A stretch of DNA of 64,000 nucleotides, from assembly GCA_029959365.1 (NCBI GenBank), contig JASCOA010000003.1, positions 20,535 to 84,534 on the forward strand, read 5' to 3'. Below are positions 16,208-26,366 of the stretch, in pieces. A model generated the notes under the pieces. That model made no database searches, was not told where the DNA came from, and saw only the letters and a list, made by a program, of their open reading frames with translations. A program made the position numbers and the translations under genes. The first letter of the stretch is position 1; the number at the start of each line of letters is the position of its first letter. The stretch is from Microbacteriaceae bacterium PS02343 (lineage in GTDB: Bacteria; Actinomycetota; Actinomycetes; Actinomycetales; Microbacteriaceae).

Positions 16208-18793
16208 TCACAGCAGCGCCACGCGGGATCGCGTGGGCAGGTCGTCCTGCAGGCGGTGCCAGGCGTGCAGCCAGGCGAACTCGACGAGCCCGCCGGTGAA
16301 GGCGCCGGTGGTCGGATCGATCCGAGTCGCGATGCGCTCGCGGTAGAGCGCCTCGGCGTCGAGCCCCAGGTCCCGGGCGGCGGCGAGCATGGTCGAGGCC
16401 GTGCCCGAGGCGAGCCCCGGTACGGCGTCGGCGTACGCCAGCACGAGCGGGGCGAGCGCGTCGACGAGCGCTGCCGCTCGGGCGTCGCCCTGCGCGTCGT
16501 CGACCAGCAGCGCCGGCAGCAGGCGCAGGGTGTCCTCGCCCAGCGCATCCGCTCCCGGCCCGATCACGGGCTCCGCACTGGCCAGCTCGTCGTCCTCGTC
16601 GAGCACGATCCAGTCCGGGACGGTGCCGCGCTCGTCGAGCACACGCGCCAGGAAGGCGTAGCCGTCGTCGACGAGCCGCAGCCAGTCGTGCTCGGGCAGC
16701 GCGACGGCGAGGGAGCGGTAGAGGGCGGGGTCGAAGGTCGACGGGTTCATGAGCTGGTCGTCCACGGATCCGTCTGCCGAGGAGTCGAGCAGGCGCAGGC
16801 CGCCGCGCTCGAAGGTGCACTCGACCCACCAGTCCGCGGCGAGCGCCGCCGCCTCCCCGTGGAGCGCCGGGTCATCCCAGGTGCCGGCAGCCTCGACGAG
16901 CAGCCCGATGAAGCGCTGATCGGCCGCGCAGTCGGTGTCGGCGCTGACGAGGGCGCCGGTGCCGTCCGGCTGCGTGCGCCACAACCGCGAGGCGAGCACG
17001 TCGTCGGCACGGTGGCGGAAGTGGTCGCCCGTCCACTGCCAGACGCCGCGGAAGGTCGCCTCGTCGCCCTCGGCGAGCGCCTGCTCCATGGCGAGCGCCT
17101 GGTCGTCGGAGGTCGTGTCGCCGGCGGGCGTGGTCAGCACCTGCCCGTAATCGACGATCCAGTCGTCGCGGAAGCGCGTCCACGCGTCCTGCAGCACGAT
17201 GCCGTTGCGGCTCTTGGTGGCGTAGACCTGCGCCCAGTCGCCGTTGGTCGAGATGCCCGCCGGCAGGTCGATGTAGCTCGAGCTGCCCTCGGTGAACGAG
17301 GCCCGCAGCTCGGAGTGCGCGAGCAGCTCGGCCACCCGCGGCACGGTGCCCTGCGAGATCTGCTCCACCACCTCGTGGGTGAGCACGAGGTAGTCGATGT
17401 CGCGCCAGTCGTCGTCGTAGCGCTCGCGCGATTCCGGATCGTACTCGGCGCTGAAGAAGTAGATCGTGTCGTCGTAGTCACCCTCCTGCGCGAGCTCCGG
17501 GTAGACGTAGTTGTCGGCCACGATCACCGCGTCGACGGGCACCTCGCGCTCGATCCAGGCCAACGCCGCCTCCTGATTGCCCGTCTCGTCGACGTCGAGG
17601 TGGCGGTGGTCGACGACCACGGCGTAGCCGGCCACGAGCGTGCCGGCCAGGGCGGTGGCCGCCAGTCCGCGCATCCGGCCCGGCGCGAGGCCGCTCAGCC
17701 AGGCGCTGAGCAGGCCCAGCGCCATCGCGAGGAAGGGCAGCGCCGGCACCACGTAGAGGTCGATGACGATGCCGCCGCGGGCCAGGAACAGCAGGTAGGA
17801 GAGCAGGAAGACGACCACGGCCAGCGTGCCCGGCGAGCGGAAGCGGTGCAGGAGCAGCAGGAGCAGCAGGCCGACGCCGGCGACCGCTCCGATCGCGAGC
17901 GTGTACCAGTCCTTCGCCACCCACGAGCCGACGCTCTGCAGGAAGCTGCTCGCCGGGTCCCACGGCCAGGCGAAGTCGCCGCGGCCGAGCTGCAGCCCGA
18001 AGGTGTCGACGAGGCTCACCCGCAGCGGCTCGCCGTCGGCGCCGATCGGCGCGGGCAGCAGCTCCTGGTTGAGCAGCGCGTAGAGGAAGAAGAGCAGCAC
18101 CGTGCCGCCCGCCGCGCCCAGCCAGCACAGCAGTGCGTGCTTGCGCTGCAGCCCGCGGGCGCCGAACCAGAGCAGCACCAGGAAGCCGAGCCCGAAGAAC
18201 ACGGCGTTGAGCTTGGTGAGCACCGCGATGCCGAAGACGAGGCCGCTCAGCGCGGTGGAGCCCAGGGTGAGCGGGCGCCGCAGCAGCAGCACGATCGCCA
18301 GCAGCACCCAGAGCACCATGAGGTTGTCGAGCAGCACCCGGCGGTGGAAGTAGACGCCGATCGGCGAGAGCGAGAAGGCGAGCACGGCGATGACGCCGGC
18401 CGTCAGCCGCCCGCCCGCGAGCCGGGTGGCGACCACGTAGAGCAGCCCGGTGCTCGCCAGGTGCACGAGCAGCATGAGCACGCGCCCCGCCTCGAGCATG
18501 CCGCCGAAGACGGCCCCGCCGCCCGTGAGCGCCAGCCACCCGCCGACGGCGATCCAGCCGAGCGGGGCGTGGTCGTAGCGGTAGGTGTGCACGTCGAGCC
18601 GGCCCTCGGTCACGAACGCCCAGCCCCGCGAGAGGTAGGTGGCCTCGTCGTTCTCGAAGTACGGGTAGCCGAACATGTTCCAGCCGTGCACGACGCCGCT
18701 CAGCACGAGCAGGGCGAGCAGGATCAGCAGCTCGGCGTGCGAGCGGATGAGCGGATGCGCGCGCGGGCGCACCGCGGCGGCGTGGGCGGTCAC
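16208..18793 (-). CDS. GT39/PMT-type membrane glycosyltransferase fused to a GH8-like domain
   Basis: An 861-residue fusion. Residues 1-400 are a multi-pass GT39/ArnT-like glycosyltransferase using polyprenyl-phosphate sugars: the first external loop carries YFENDEATYLSRGWAF (Asp49-Glu50 being the catalytic-loop acids), with about ten further helices up to residue 392. Residues 400-515 form a linker domain. Residues 530-861 resemble a GH8 alpha-toroid: LQDAWTRFRDDWIVDYGQV, then TTSDDQALAMEQAL (560-573) where GH8 has T-x-S-E-G-Q, and SADTDCAADQ (617-626) like the GH8 DAD block. The general-acid Glu appears replaced by Asp. GTG at 18793 overlaps the GT2 stop. Likely acts on the operon's polymer outside the membrane. 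Confidence 0.82.
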   Translation of the reverse strand: MTAHAAAVRPRAHPLIRSHAELLILLALLVLSGVVHGWNMFGYPYFENDEATYLSRGWAFVTEGRLDVHTYRYDHAPLGWIAVGGWLALTGGGAVFGGMLEAGRVLMLLVHLASTGLLYVVATRLAGGRLTAGVIAVLAFSLSPIGVYFHRRVLLDNLMVLWVLLAIVLLLRRPLTLGSTALSGLVFGIAVLTKLNAVFFGLGFLVLLWFGARGLQRKHALLCWLGAAGGTVLLFFLYALLNQELLPAPIGADGEPLRVSLVDTFGLQLGRGDFAWPWDPASSFLQSVGSWVAKDWYTLAIGAVAGVGLLLLLLLHRFRSPGTLAVVVFLLSYLLFLARGGIVIDLYVVPALPFLAMALGLLSAWLSGLAPGRMRGLAATALAGTLVAGYAVVVDHRHLDVDETGNQEAALAWIEREVPVDAVIVADNYVYPELAQEGDYDDTIYFFSAEYDPESRERYDDDWRDIDYLVLTHEVVEQISQGTVPRVAELLAHSELRASFTEGSSSYIDLPAGISTNGDWAQVYATKSRNGIVLQDAWTRFRDDWIVDYGQVLTTPAGDTTSDDQALAMEQALAEGDEATFRGVWQWTGDHFRHRADDVLASRLWRTQPDGTGALVSADTDCAADQRFIGLLVEAAGTWDDPALHGEAAALAADWWVECTFERGGLRLLDSSADGSVDDQLMNPSTFDPALYRSLAVALPEHDWLRLVDDGYAFLARVLDERGTVPDWIVLDEDDELASAEPVIGPGADALGEDTLRLLPALLVDDAQGDARAAALVDALAPLVLAYADAVPGLASGTASTMLAAARDLGLDAEALYRERIATRIDPTTGAFTGGLVEFAWLHAWHRLQDDLPTRSRVALL

Positions 18794-20127
18794 GACGCCT
18801 CGGCGATCATGACCGGCACCGGCGACGTGACCGGTGCGAGCACCGGCGCCGGCACCGGCTGGGCGCCCTGAGCACCCAGCCGGTGCTGGCCGGTGTGCAC
18901 GGTCTTCTCCCAGCCTCGACTCCCCGCGAGCTCGCGGGTCATCGCGCGGACCGCGCTCACCATCAACAGCCCCTGGTACGGGATGAAGCTCAGCACCAGG
19001 AGCAGGTATCGGAAGGGGGAGATCCGGATCCCCTGGTCCCTTCCGAACTCGTAGAGGCCGACGATGCTCGTGAGGAGCATGACGACGGCCAGCAGCAGCG
19101 GGGCGAACGAGAGCAGGCTCACGAGCACCGGCAGCTTCGTCGTGGCCCCGATGATGATGAAGAGCGGCGCCGAGGCGATGACGACCGCCATGAAGCTGGG
19201 CGCGATGAGCACGGAGCCGATCAGCACGACCTTGCGGGCGCTCGGCAGTTTCAGCCACTCCCCCTTGCGCAGGATCTGCAGGAAGCCCTGATTCCATCGG
19301 GTGCGCTGCTTCACGAAGGCGCCCGTGGAGTGCGGCACCTCCTCGCGCGTGACGTGCTGCGCGTCGTACATGACCTCGAAGCGGCGGCCGGCGAGGCTCA
19401 GCCGGATGCCCAGGTCGGCGTCCTCGGTGAGGCCGTGCTCGTCCCATCCGCCCACCTCGCGCAGGTCTTCCGCGCGGAAGAACACCGTGTTGCCGCCGAG
19501 CGGCACGGCGCCCTCCTTCGCGAAGTAGTGCATGCGCGATTTGAACCAGAAGAAGTACTCGAGCACGTTGTGCCCGCTGAACCAGTGGCTGTCGTGGTCC
19601 ATGAGCTGCACGCCGCACTGCAGCACGTCGACGGTGCGCTGCTGGTAGATCGTGTCGACGATCGAGAAGATCTCGGGGCTCACGTCGTCCTCCGAGTCGA
19701 AGATCGTCACGAGCTCGAAGCGGGCCTCGGCCAGGCCGAGGTTCATGGCACGGGACTTGCCCGGCTCGCCCTGCAGCACGACCACGCGCACCTGCTCGAG
19801 CCCGTGCCGGCCCTTCGCGTCCTCGGCCGCCGCGATGGTCGCGTAGTCGTCTGCGGTGCAGATGACGAGCAGCTCCACGAGCTCGCGGGGGTACTGCGCC
19901 TCGCCGAGCCGTCGCAGCGTCTCGCCGATCACCTCGGCCTCGTGGCGGGCCGGCAGCAGCACCGTGAAGCCGTGCTTCGGCGGCAGGTACCGCTTCGGCC
20001 GGCCTGCCGCGCGAATCCGCTCCGGGGTGTCCCAGATGTAGAGCGTCTGCATGAGGCTCGTCACGCTCTGCGCCAGCAGGATGATCGCGGTGACGAGCAC
20101 GAACGCCGTGAGGGCGCTATGCAGCAC
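18790..20127 (-). CDS. Processive family 2 glycosyltransferase (cellulose-synthase-like)
   Basis: A 445-residue membrane glycosyltransferase. The catalytic residues of processive GT2 enzymes are visible: FDSEDD (143-148, the D-x-D metal/UDP site), TEDADLG (234-240, the catalytic base) and QRTRW (274-278, the Q-x-x-R-W acceptor/UDP clamp). One N-terminal helix (residues 4-26) and three to four C-terminal helices (300-400) would form the polymer channel. No PilZ domain follows; the tail is Pro/Val-rich (PVPAPVLAPVTSPVPV). GTG at 20127 overlaps the preceding gene by 11 bases. This is the probable polymerase of the locus; polymer identity is unknown. Confidence 0.9.
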   Translation of the reverse strand: MLHSALTAFVLVTAIILLAQSVTSLMQTLYIWDTPERIRAAGRPKRYLPPKHGFTVLLPARHEAEVIGETLRRLGEAQYPRELVELLVICTADDYATIAAAEDAKGRHGLEQVRVVVLQGEPGKSRAMNLGLAEARFELVTIFDSEDDVSPEIFSIVDTIYQQRTVDVLQCGVQLMDHDSHWFSGHNVLEYFFWFKSRMHYFAKEGAVPLGGNTVFFRAEDLREVGGWDEHGLTEDADLGIRLSLAGRRFEVMYDAQHVTREEVPHSTGAFVKQRTRWNQGFLQILRKGEWLKLPSARKVVLIGSVLIAPSFMAVVIASAPLFIIIGATTKLPVLVSLLSFAPLLLAVVMLLTSIVGLYEFGRDQGIRISPFRYLLLVLSFIPYQGLLMVSAVRAMTRELAGSRGWEKTVHTGQHRLGAQGAQPVPAPVLAPVTSPVPVMIAEAS

Positions 20128-21346
20128 GGCGGTAGGCGGGGGTCGCGGCGAGCAGGGCCGGGGCGGCCGGGGCCGCCGTGCGCGCCGGGTTCCAGATGCG
20201 CGTGCTCGAGAACCGGTAGACGATGAGCACCCCGGCGGCGATCGCCAGCACCTGCAGGACGACGGCGAGGACGCCGAGCGGGGCCGTGGCGACGATCGCG
20301 CCGGCCACCGCCGAGCAGATCAGCAGGCCGAGCAGCTCGAAGCGCAGGAGGTCGACCAGCGGATGCGCACGGCCACCGAGCCGCACCGCGGTGCGGTAGC
20401 GGCGGAAGCTGAACCGCGGGTGCCAGAGCGCGCCCCACAGGATCGCCGCCTGCATCGCGCCCGCGGCGAGCAGCCAGGGGGTGGCGGGCGCGTCCGCGGG
20501 CGCCAGCAGCCCGCCCAGCCCCGCCAGGAGCAGCGCCAGCAGGGCGCCGCTGAGCGCCACGAGCAGGAAGCGGCCGAACTGCTTGGCGGGCGAGTCGTCA
20601 TTGAGCTGCGCCGCGATGCGCACGAACTCGAGCACGTCGCGAGGGCCGGCCTTCGAGGCACCGGCGGCGCGCGAGTGGAAGCTGATCGGCACCTCCTTGA
20701 CGGTCCAGTCGGAGGAGCTGAAGGCGTTGGCGAGGAAGAGCTGGAAGCCGTAGCCGCGTGCGCGCACCCGGCCGAAGTCGATGCCCGCGAGCACCTCGCT
20801 GCGCATGGCGCGGAAGTTGGTGGTGAGCTCGCGCAGCCGCGGATCGACGCCGCCGAGACCGCGGGCCACGGCACCGGCCACCCGGGTGCGCACGATCTGG
20901 TCGAGCGGCCAGTCGCCGGGGATCAGTCCCCCGGGCGTCGTGCGCGAGCCGACCGCCACATCCGCTCCGGCGTTGATCGCCCGCAGCAGCTCCACGATGT
21001 CGCGGGGGTCGTGCGAGAAGTCGGCGTCCATGGTCATGACGACCTCGTAGCCCAGCTCCAGCGCCTCGGCGAAGGCCAGTTCGAGGGCTCGACCGAGGCC
21101 CTGCTTGACGCCCTGCGAGTGCGCGAGCCGCCCCTCGTGGCGCCCGGTGGCGAGGGCCTGAACGATGTCGCCGGTGCCGTCGGGCGAGCTGTCGTCGCGC
21201 ACGAGCACGTGCAGCTGCCAGCCGGTGCGGGCGCCCAGCGGCAGGGTGAGCAGGGCGTCGAGGAGGGCCTCGATGTTGCCCGCCTCGTTGTAGGTCGGCA
21301 CGATCATGAGCGCTGTGCGGGCAGGGGCGATCGGAGGAAGAGCCAT
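20117..21346 (-). CDS. DPM1-like glycosyltransferase with C-terminal GtrA-type membrane domain
   Basis: A 409-residue two-domain protein. Residues 10-245 are a GT2 dolichol/polyprenyl-phosphate mannose (or glucose) synthase: IVPTYNEAGNIEALLDALL, DDSSPDGT, and TMDADFSHDP (105-114) with the D-x-D metal site. Residues 270-395 hold four to five membrane helices resembling GtrA. It should make polyprenyl-phosphate sugar and deliver it across the membrane to the GT39 enzyme two genes downstream. ATG at 21346 has AGGAGC about 9 nt upstream; the earlier frame is leader sequence. It is the first gene of the operon behind the promoter at 21605-21633. Confidence 0.88.
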   Translation of the reverse strand: MALPPIAPARTALMIVPTYNEAGNIEALLDALLTLPLGARTGWQLHVLVRDDSSPDGTGDIVQALATGRHEGRLAHSQGVKQGLGRALELAFAEALELGYEVVMTMDADFSHDPRDIVELLRAINAGADVAVGSRTTPGGLIPGDWPLDQIVRTRVAGAVARGLGGVDPRLRELTTNFRAMRSEVLAGIDFGRVRARGYGFQLFLANAFSSSDWTVKEVPISFHSRAAGASKAGPRDVLEFVRIAAQLNDDSPAKQFGRFLLVALSGALLALLLAGLGGLLAPADAPATPWLLAAGAMQAAILWGALWHPRFSFRRYRTAVRLGGRAHPLVDLLRFELLGLLICSAVAGAIVATAPLGVLAVVLQVLAIAAGVLIVYRFSSTRIWNPARTAAPAAPALLAATPAYRRAA

Positions 21347-21604
21347 CAGGGGTGCTCCTGGTTCGGCGGCGCACGCCACCGCCGGGCGCACGCACCGCCG
21401 GAGGGGCGGAGCACGGGAGAGCGCTCGAAGGAGACGGGCGGAGGATGCGGATGCGTCGGAGGGACGCAAGCGGACATCGACTCGGCCAGGAGCGCGGGGT
21501 CCCCCGAACCGGATGCTGCGGCGAAGTTCGCCGCCGCGGTTCAGGATGGGTGCGGGTGAGCTCCTCGGCGTTCCGGGGTGGCCGGCCCGCTGAGGATGAG
21601 GCTC
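21347..21604 (-). other. Long untranslated leader of the polysaccharide operon (about 250 nt)
   Basis: Between the promoter at 21605-21633 and the ATG at 21346 lies about 250 nt with no supported gene. The stretch contains repeated GGATGCG-type words but no riboswitch I can recognise. A regulatory leader is possible. The remainder of the gap, 21634-21695, holds only a weak GTTTC/GAAAC stem after the GNAT stop. Confidence 0.45.
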
Positions 21605-21633
21605 AAGTTATGTCACCGCGGAGTCGCGGTCAA
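21605..21633 (-). promoter_or_regulatory. Sigma-70-type promoter of the polysaccharide operon
   Basis: On the minus strand TTGACC (21628-21633) and TAACTT (21605-21610) are separated by 17 bp. It is the only promoter-like pair before the five overlapping genes that end at 14320. Confidence 0.7.
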
Positions 21634-21695
21634 GGCGCCCCGTGTTTCGAACTGATGAAACCTCGTTCGGAGGCGGCGCGTGCGATGGGGCGATC

Positions 21696-22181
21696 TCAGC
21701 GCAGGATCTCCTCGACGGACGGCTCGCGACGCATCGGGCGGTGCGGGATGCCGTCCTCGAGGTACTCCTCGCCCGACACCGCGAAGCCGAAGCGCGCGTA
21801 CCAGTCGACCAGGTACGACTGCGCGTCGAGCACGATCGGCGCATCCGGGTCGATCTCGTGGCAGCGCGCCACACCGCGGCGCATGAGCTGCGACGCGACG
21901 CCTCGGCTGCGGGCGCTCTGCGCCGTGGCGACGCGGCCGATGCGCAGCGCCACAGTGGAGCCGTCAGCGGCACGGTCGACGAGCAGGCGCACGGTGGCGA
22001 GCACCTCGCCCTCCTCCTCGACCCAGAGCAACTCGGCGTCGGCCTCGAGGTCGCGGCCGTCGAGCTCCTCGTAGGCGCACTCCTGCTCCACCACGAAGAC
22101 CTGCACGCGGAGGCGCAGGATGCGGTAGAGCGTGGCCGGGTCGAGATCGGCGAGGGCGCTGCTGCGGGAGTCGATGGTCAC
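21696..22181 (-). CDS. GNAT N-acetyltransferase (ElaA-like)
   Basis: A 161-residue acetyltransferase of the ElaA branch. LYRILRLRVQVFVVEQECAY is the family N-terminus, and the acetyl-CoA binding motif appears as RVATAQSARSRGVASQLM (Q/R-x-x-G-x-A variant). FGFAVSGEEYLEDGIPH closes the fold. The GTG at 22181 has TAGGCT six bases upstream and no Shine-Dalgarno site, so it is probably a leaderless mRNA. It stands alone between RecQ and the polysaccharide operon. Substrate unknown. Confidence 0.9.
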   Translation of the reverse strand: MTIDSRSSALADLDPATLYRILRLRVQVFVVEQECAYEELDGRDLEADAELLWVEEEGEVLATVRLLVDRAADGSTVALRIGRVATAQSARSRGVASQLMRRGVARCHEIDPDAPIVLDAQSYLVDWYARFGFAVSGEEYLEDGIPHRPMRREPSVEEILR

Positions 22182-22187
22182 GGGACG

Positions 22188-22193
22188 AGCCTA
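22188..22193 (-). promoter_or_regulatory. Leaderless -10 box for the GNAT gene
   Basis: TAGGCT (minus strand) is six bases before the GTG at 22181; no ribosome-binding site is visible. Confidence 0.6.
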
Positions 22194-22311
22194 TGCGGCG
22201 CGCGCCGGTGCGCATCCACTCGCACACGATGCGGGCTCCCGCAGCCTGCGCCTGCGGGCACCGATGCCTGCGGGTGCGGTGGCGGCGAGCGTTGCGGTCC
22301 GCCCGCAGTGC

Positions 22312-24366
<2,055 letters not shown>

Positions 24367-24373
24367 GGGCTCC

Positions 24374-24379
24374 AGGCTA
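24374..24379 (-). promoter_or_regulatory. Leaderless -10 box for recQ
   Basis: TAGCCT (minus strand) ends seven bases before the recQ ATG. Confidence 0.5.
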
Positions 24380-24398
24380 CCGGCGACGTCCGACCGGG

Positions 24399-24435
24399 CG
24401 AGCGGATGCGGGTGCGCGGTGCGCGCATCCGCTCG
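24399..24435. repeat. Inverted repeat of the GAGCGGATGCG word, upstream of recQ
   Basis: CGAGCGGATGCG (24399-24410) and CGCATCCGCTCG (24424-24435) are perfect 12-bp arms around a 13-nt loop. A second hairpin of the same word, with 8-bp arms, is at 24460-24483. They lie between the divergent recQ and phosphatase genes, so a terminator role is unlikely. Confidence 0.65.
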
Positions 24436-24651
24436 GCCGTCGCTGTGGAGGGGCGGGTGCGCATCCGCTCACCATCGGATGCGGACAGGCGCTCGATCGG
24501 TGTCCAGGAGTTGCGCCACGGACCGCAGAACCTCGCGATCGTCCGCCGGAACGGGGGTCATCCCGCGTTCACGTCGAGGCCCCCTTCCCGTCATGTGTGG
24601 GATTTATCGTTCCCGGGCACACCTCCACCAGCAGAAACGGGATTCCCCACA

Positions 24652-26091
24652 GTGAAGATCCTCCGCCCCGCCGCGGTCGCCACGAGCGCCGGCCTGGGCC
24701 TCCTCCTCGCCGGCGCCGTCGCCGCGCCCGCGCACGCCGCAGCCCTGCCCTTCACCGACGCGCAGCAGTCCTACGCCTACCCGTCGAACGCCGCCTACGA
24801 CTACGTCCCGATCATGGACTCGTTCAGCGACCTCGTCGCGAACCGCCCCGACGTCATCGCCTCGAACGACGCGCAGACCATCGCGATCAACAACGCCGCG
24901 TCGGAGGAGCAGCGTCAGCGCGCCATCGTCGACCAGTACGCCGACATGTCCGTGAGCATGGCCGACGGGCTCGGAGCGCGTCTCGGTGCGATCTACGAGG
25001 CGGCCCTCGCGGCGGACGAGCTGCCCAAGACCGAGTTCCTCACCTCGAAGAGCGGCGGCCTCATCGGCGCCTACTCGTCGACCAACCCGGCGAAGGACCA
25101 CTTCGACTACGACCGGCCCTACCTGCGCATCGAGCCGTCGCTGCTCGTCTACCGCGACCGACCTGGCGGCGACGCCTGGGCGTCCACCAGCGGCGCGTTC
25201 CCGAGCGGCCACACCTCGCAGGCGTACTGGCAGGGCACCGCGCTCGCCACGATGCTGCCGGAGCTCGCCCCGCAGATCCTCGCGCGCACGTCCGAGGCCG
25301 GCGACAACCGCATCGTCATGGGCGCCCACTACGCGCTCGACGTGATGGGCGGTCGCATGATGGGTCAGCACATCGTCGAGCGCCGCTGGAGCGACCCCGA
25401 GTTCCGGGCGCTGCTCGAGGAAGCCGCCGTCGAGCTGCGCGCCGTGCTCGAGGCCGGCTGCGGCGACGCGCTCGCGGACTGCATCGCCGCCGACACCCCG
25501 TACCTGCCGACCGAGGACGCGCTCGCGGTCTACCGCGACCGGCTCGACTACGGCTTCGCCCCGATCGGCGCGACCGACGAGGCGCTGACCCTGCCGGCGA
25601 ACGCGGAGTCGCTGCTCATCTCGAGCCACCCGGACCTCACGCCCGAGCAGCGCCGTCAGGTGCTGACCCTCACCGCGATCGGGTCGGGCGCGCCGCTCGA
25701 CCAGGGCACCCGCGGCAGCTGGCAGCGCATCGACCTCGCCGCCGCCATGGCCGCCGACGTGGTCGTGAACCCCGACGGATCGGTGCGCCTCGCCGGCACG
25801 CCCGCGCCGGTCGATCCCGCCCCGGTCGACCCCGCGCCCGTCGACCCCGCGCCGGTCGACCCCGCCCCGATCGACCCGAGCGCGCCCGGCACGGGCGAGG
25901 GCTCCGATGCCGGCACCGCACCGGCCGCGAGCACCGGCGCCGACGAGCTCGACCGGACCTCGTCCAGCACCGCGCGGGAGCTCTCCGCGACCGGCGCCGA
26001 TGCGGCGCAGCCTGCCACGGCGTGGGCCCTGGGCCTGCTGCTCGCCGGACTGCTCGCGGTCGTCGCCGGGCGGCGCCTGGCTCGCCGCTAG
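24652..26091 (+). CDS. Secreted class-A-like acid phosphatase (PAP2 fold) with LSATG wall-sorting tail
   Basis: A 479-residue exported protein: signal peptide ending near AHAA (residues 1-30), then a PAP2-type acid phosphatase domain with DYDRPYLR (K-x6-R-P-like block), PSGHTSQAYW (the PSGH motif) and GAHYALDVMGGR (S-R-x5-H-x3-D-like block carrying the His and Asp). A Pro-rich linker contains five P-A-P-V/I-D repeats (25799-25880). The C-terminus has LSATGA, a hydrophobic helix and RRLARR, the layout of a sortase substrate. GTG at 24652 lacks a strong Shine-Dalgarno site. It probably releases phosphate from organic phosphates at the cell wall. Confidence 0.88.
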   Translation: MKILRPAAVATSAGLGLLLAGAVAAPAHAAALPFTDAQQSYAYPSNAAYDYVPIMDSFSDLVANRPDVIASNDAQTIAINNAASEEQRQRAIVDQYADMSVSMADGLGARLGAIYEAALAADELPKTEFLTSKSGGLIGAYSSTNPAKDHFDYDRPYLRIEPSLLVYRDRPGGDAWASTSGAFPSGHTSQAYWQGTALATMLPELAPQILARTSEAGDNRIVMGAHYALDVMGGRMMGQHIVERRWSDPEFRALLEEAAVELRAVLEAGCGDALADCIAADTPYLPTEDALAVYRDRLDYGFAPIGATDEALTLPANAESLLISSHPDLTPEQRRQVLTLTAIGSGAPLDQGTRGSWQRIDLAAAMAADVVVNPDGSVRLAGTPAPVDPAPVDPAPVDPAPVDPAPIDPSAPGTGEGSDAGTAPAASTGADELDRTSSSTARELSATGADAAQPATAWALGLLLAGLLAVVAGRRLARR

Positions 26092-26308
26092 GAGAGGCGC
26101 GGTGCCCCCGTCCGCCTCGGCGGGCCGGGGCGCCGCCTTCCGCGCGCACGGCGCACCCCGCCCTCCACCCTCCGCCCCCCTCGCGGAGCTCGTACGCCCA
26201 TCCCGCCGCCGGGGCGACGCAGGAGGAGCAGCAGGCGCGTGAGCCGGAGACGATCCTGCGGGAGGAGCCGTGCGGGCTCCAGCCCCGATCGCGGGTCGCG
26301 TCGAATGG

Positions 26309-26322
26309 TTAGGCACCCCTAA
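26309..26322. promoter_or_regulatory. DtxR/IdeR-like iron box
   Basis: TTAGGCACCCCTAA has both conserved TTAGG and CCTAA arms of the actinobacterial DtxR/IdeR operator with the usual 4-bp centre. It lies 45 bp before the siderophore-interacting protein start, so iron-dependent repression is likely. Confidence 0.65.
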
Positions 26323-26366
26323 GTTGGTCGTTGCGCCCGTCGGCGCCGATCGACCCGAGGAGCCCC

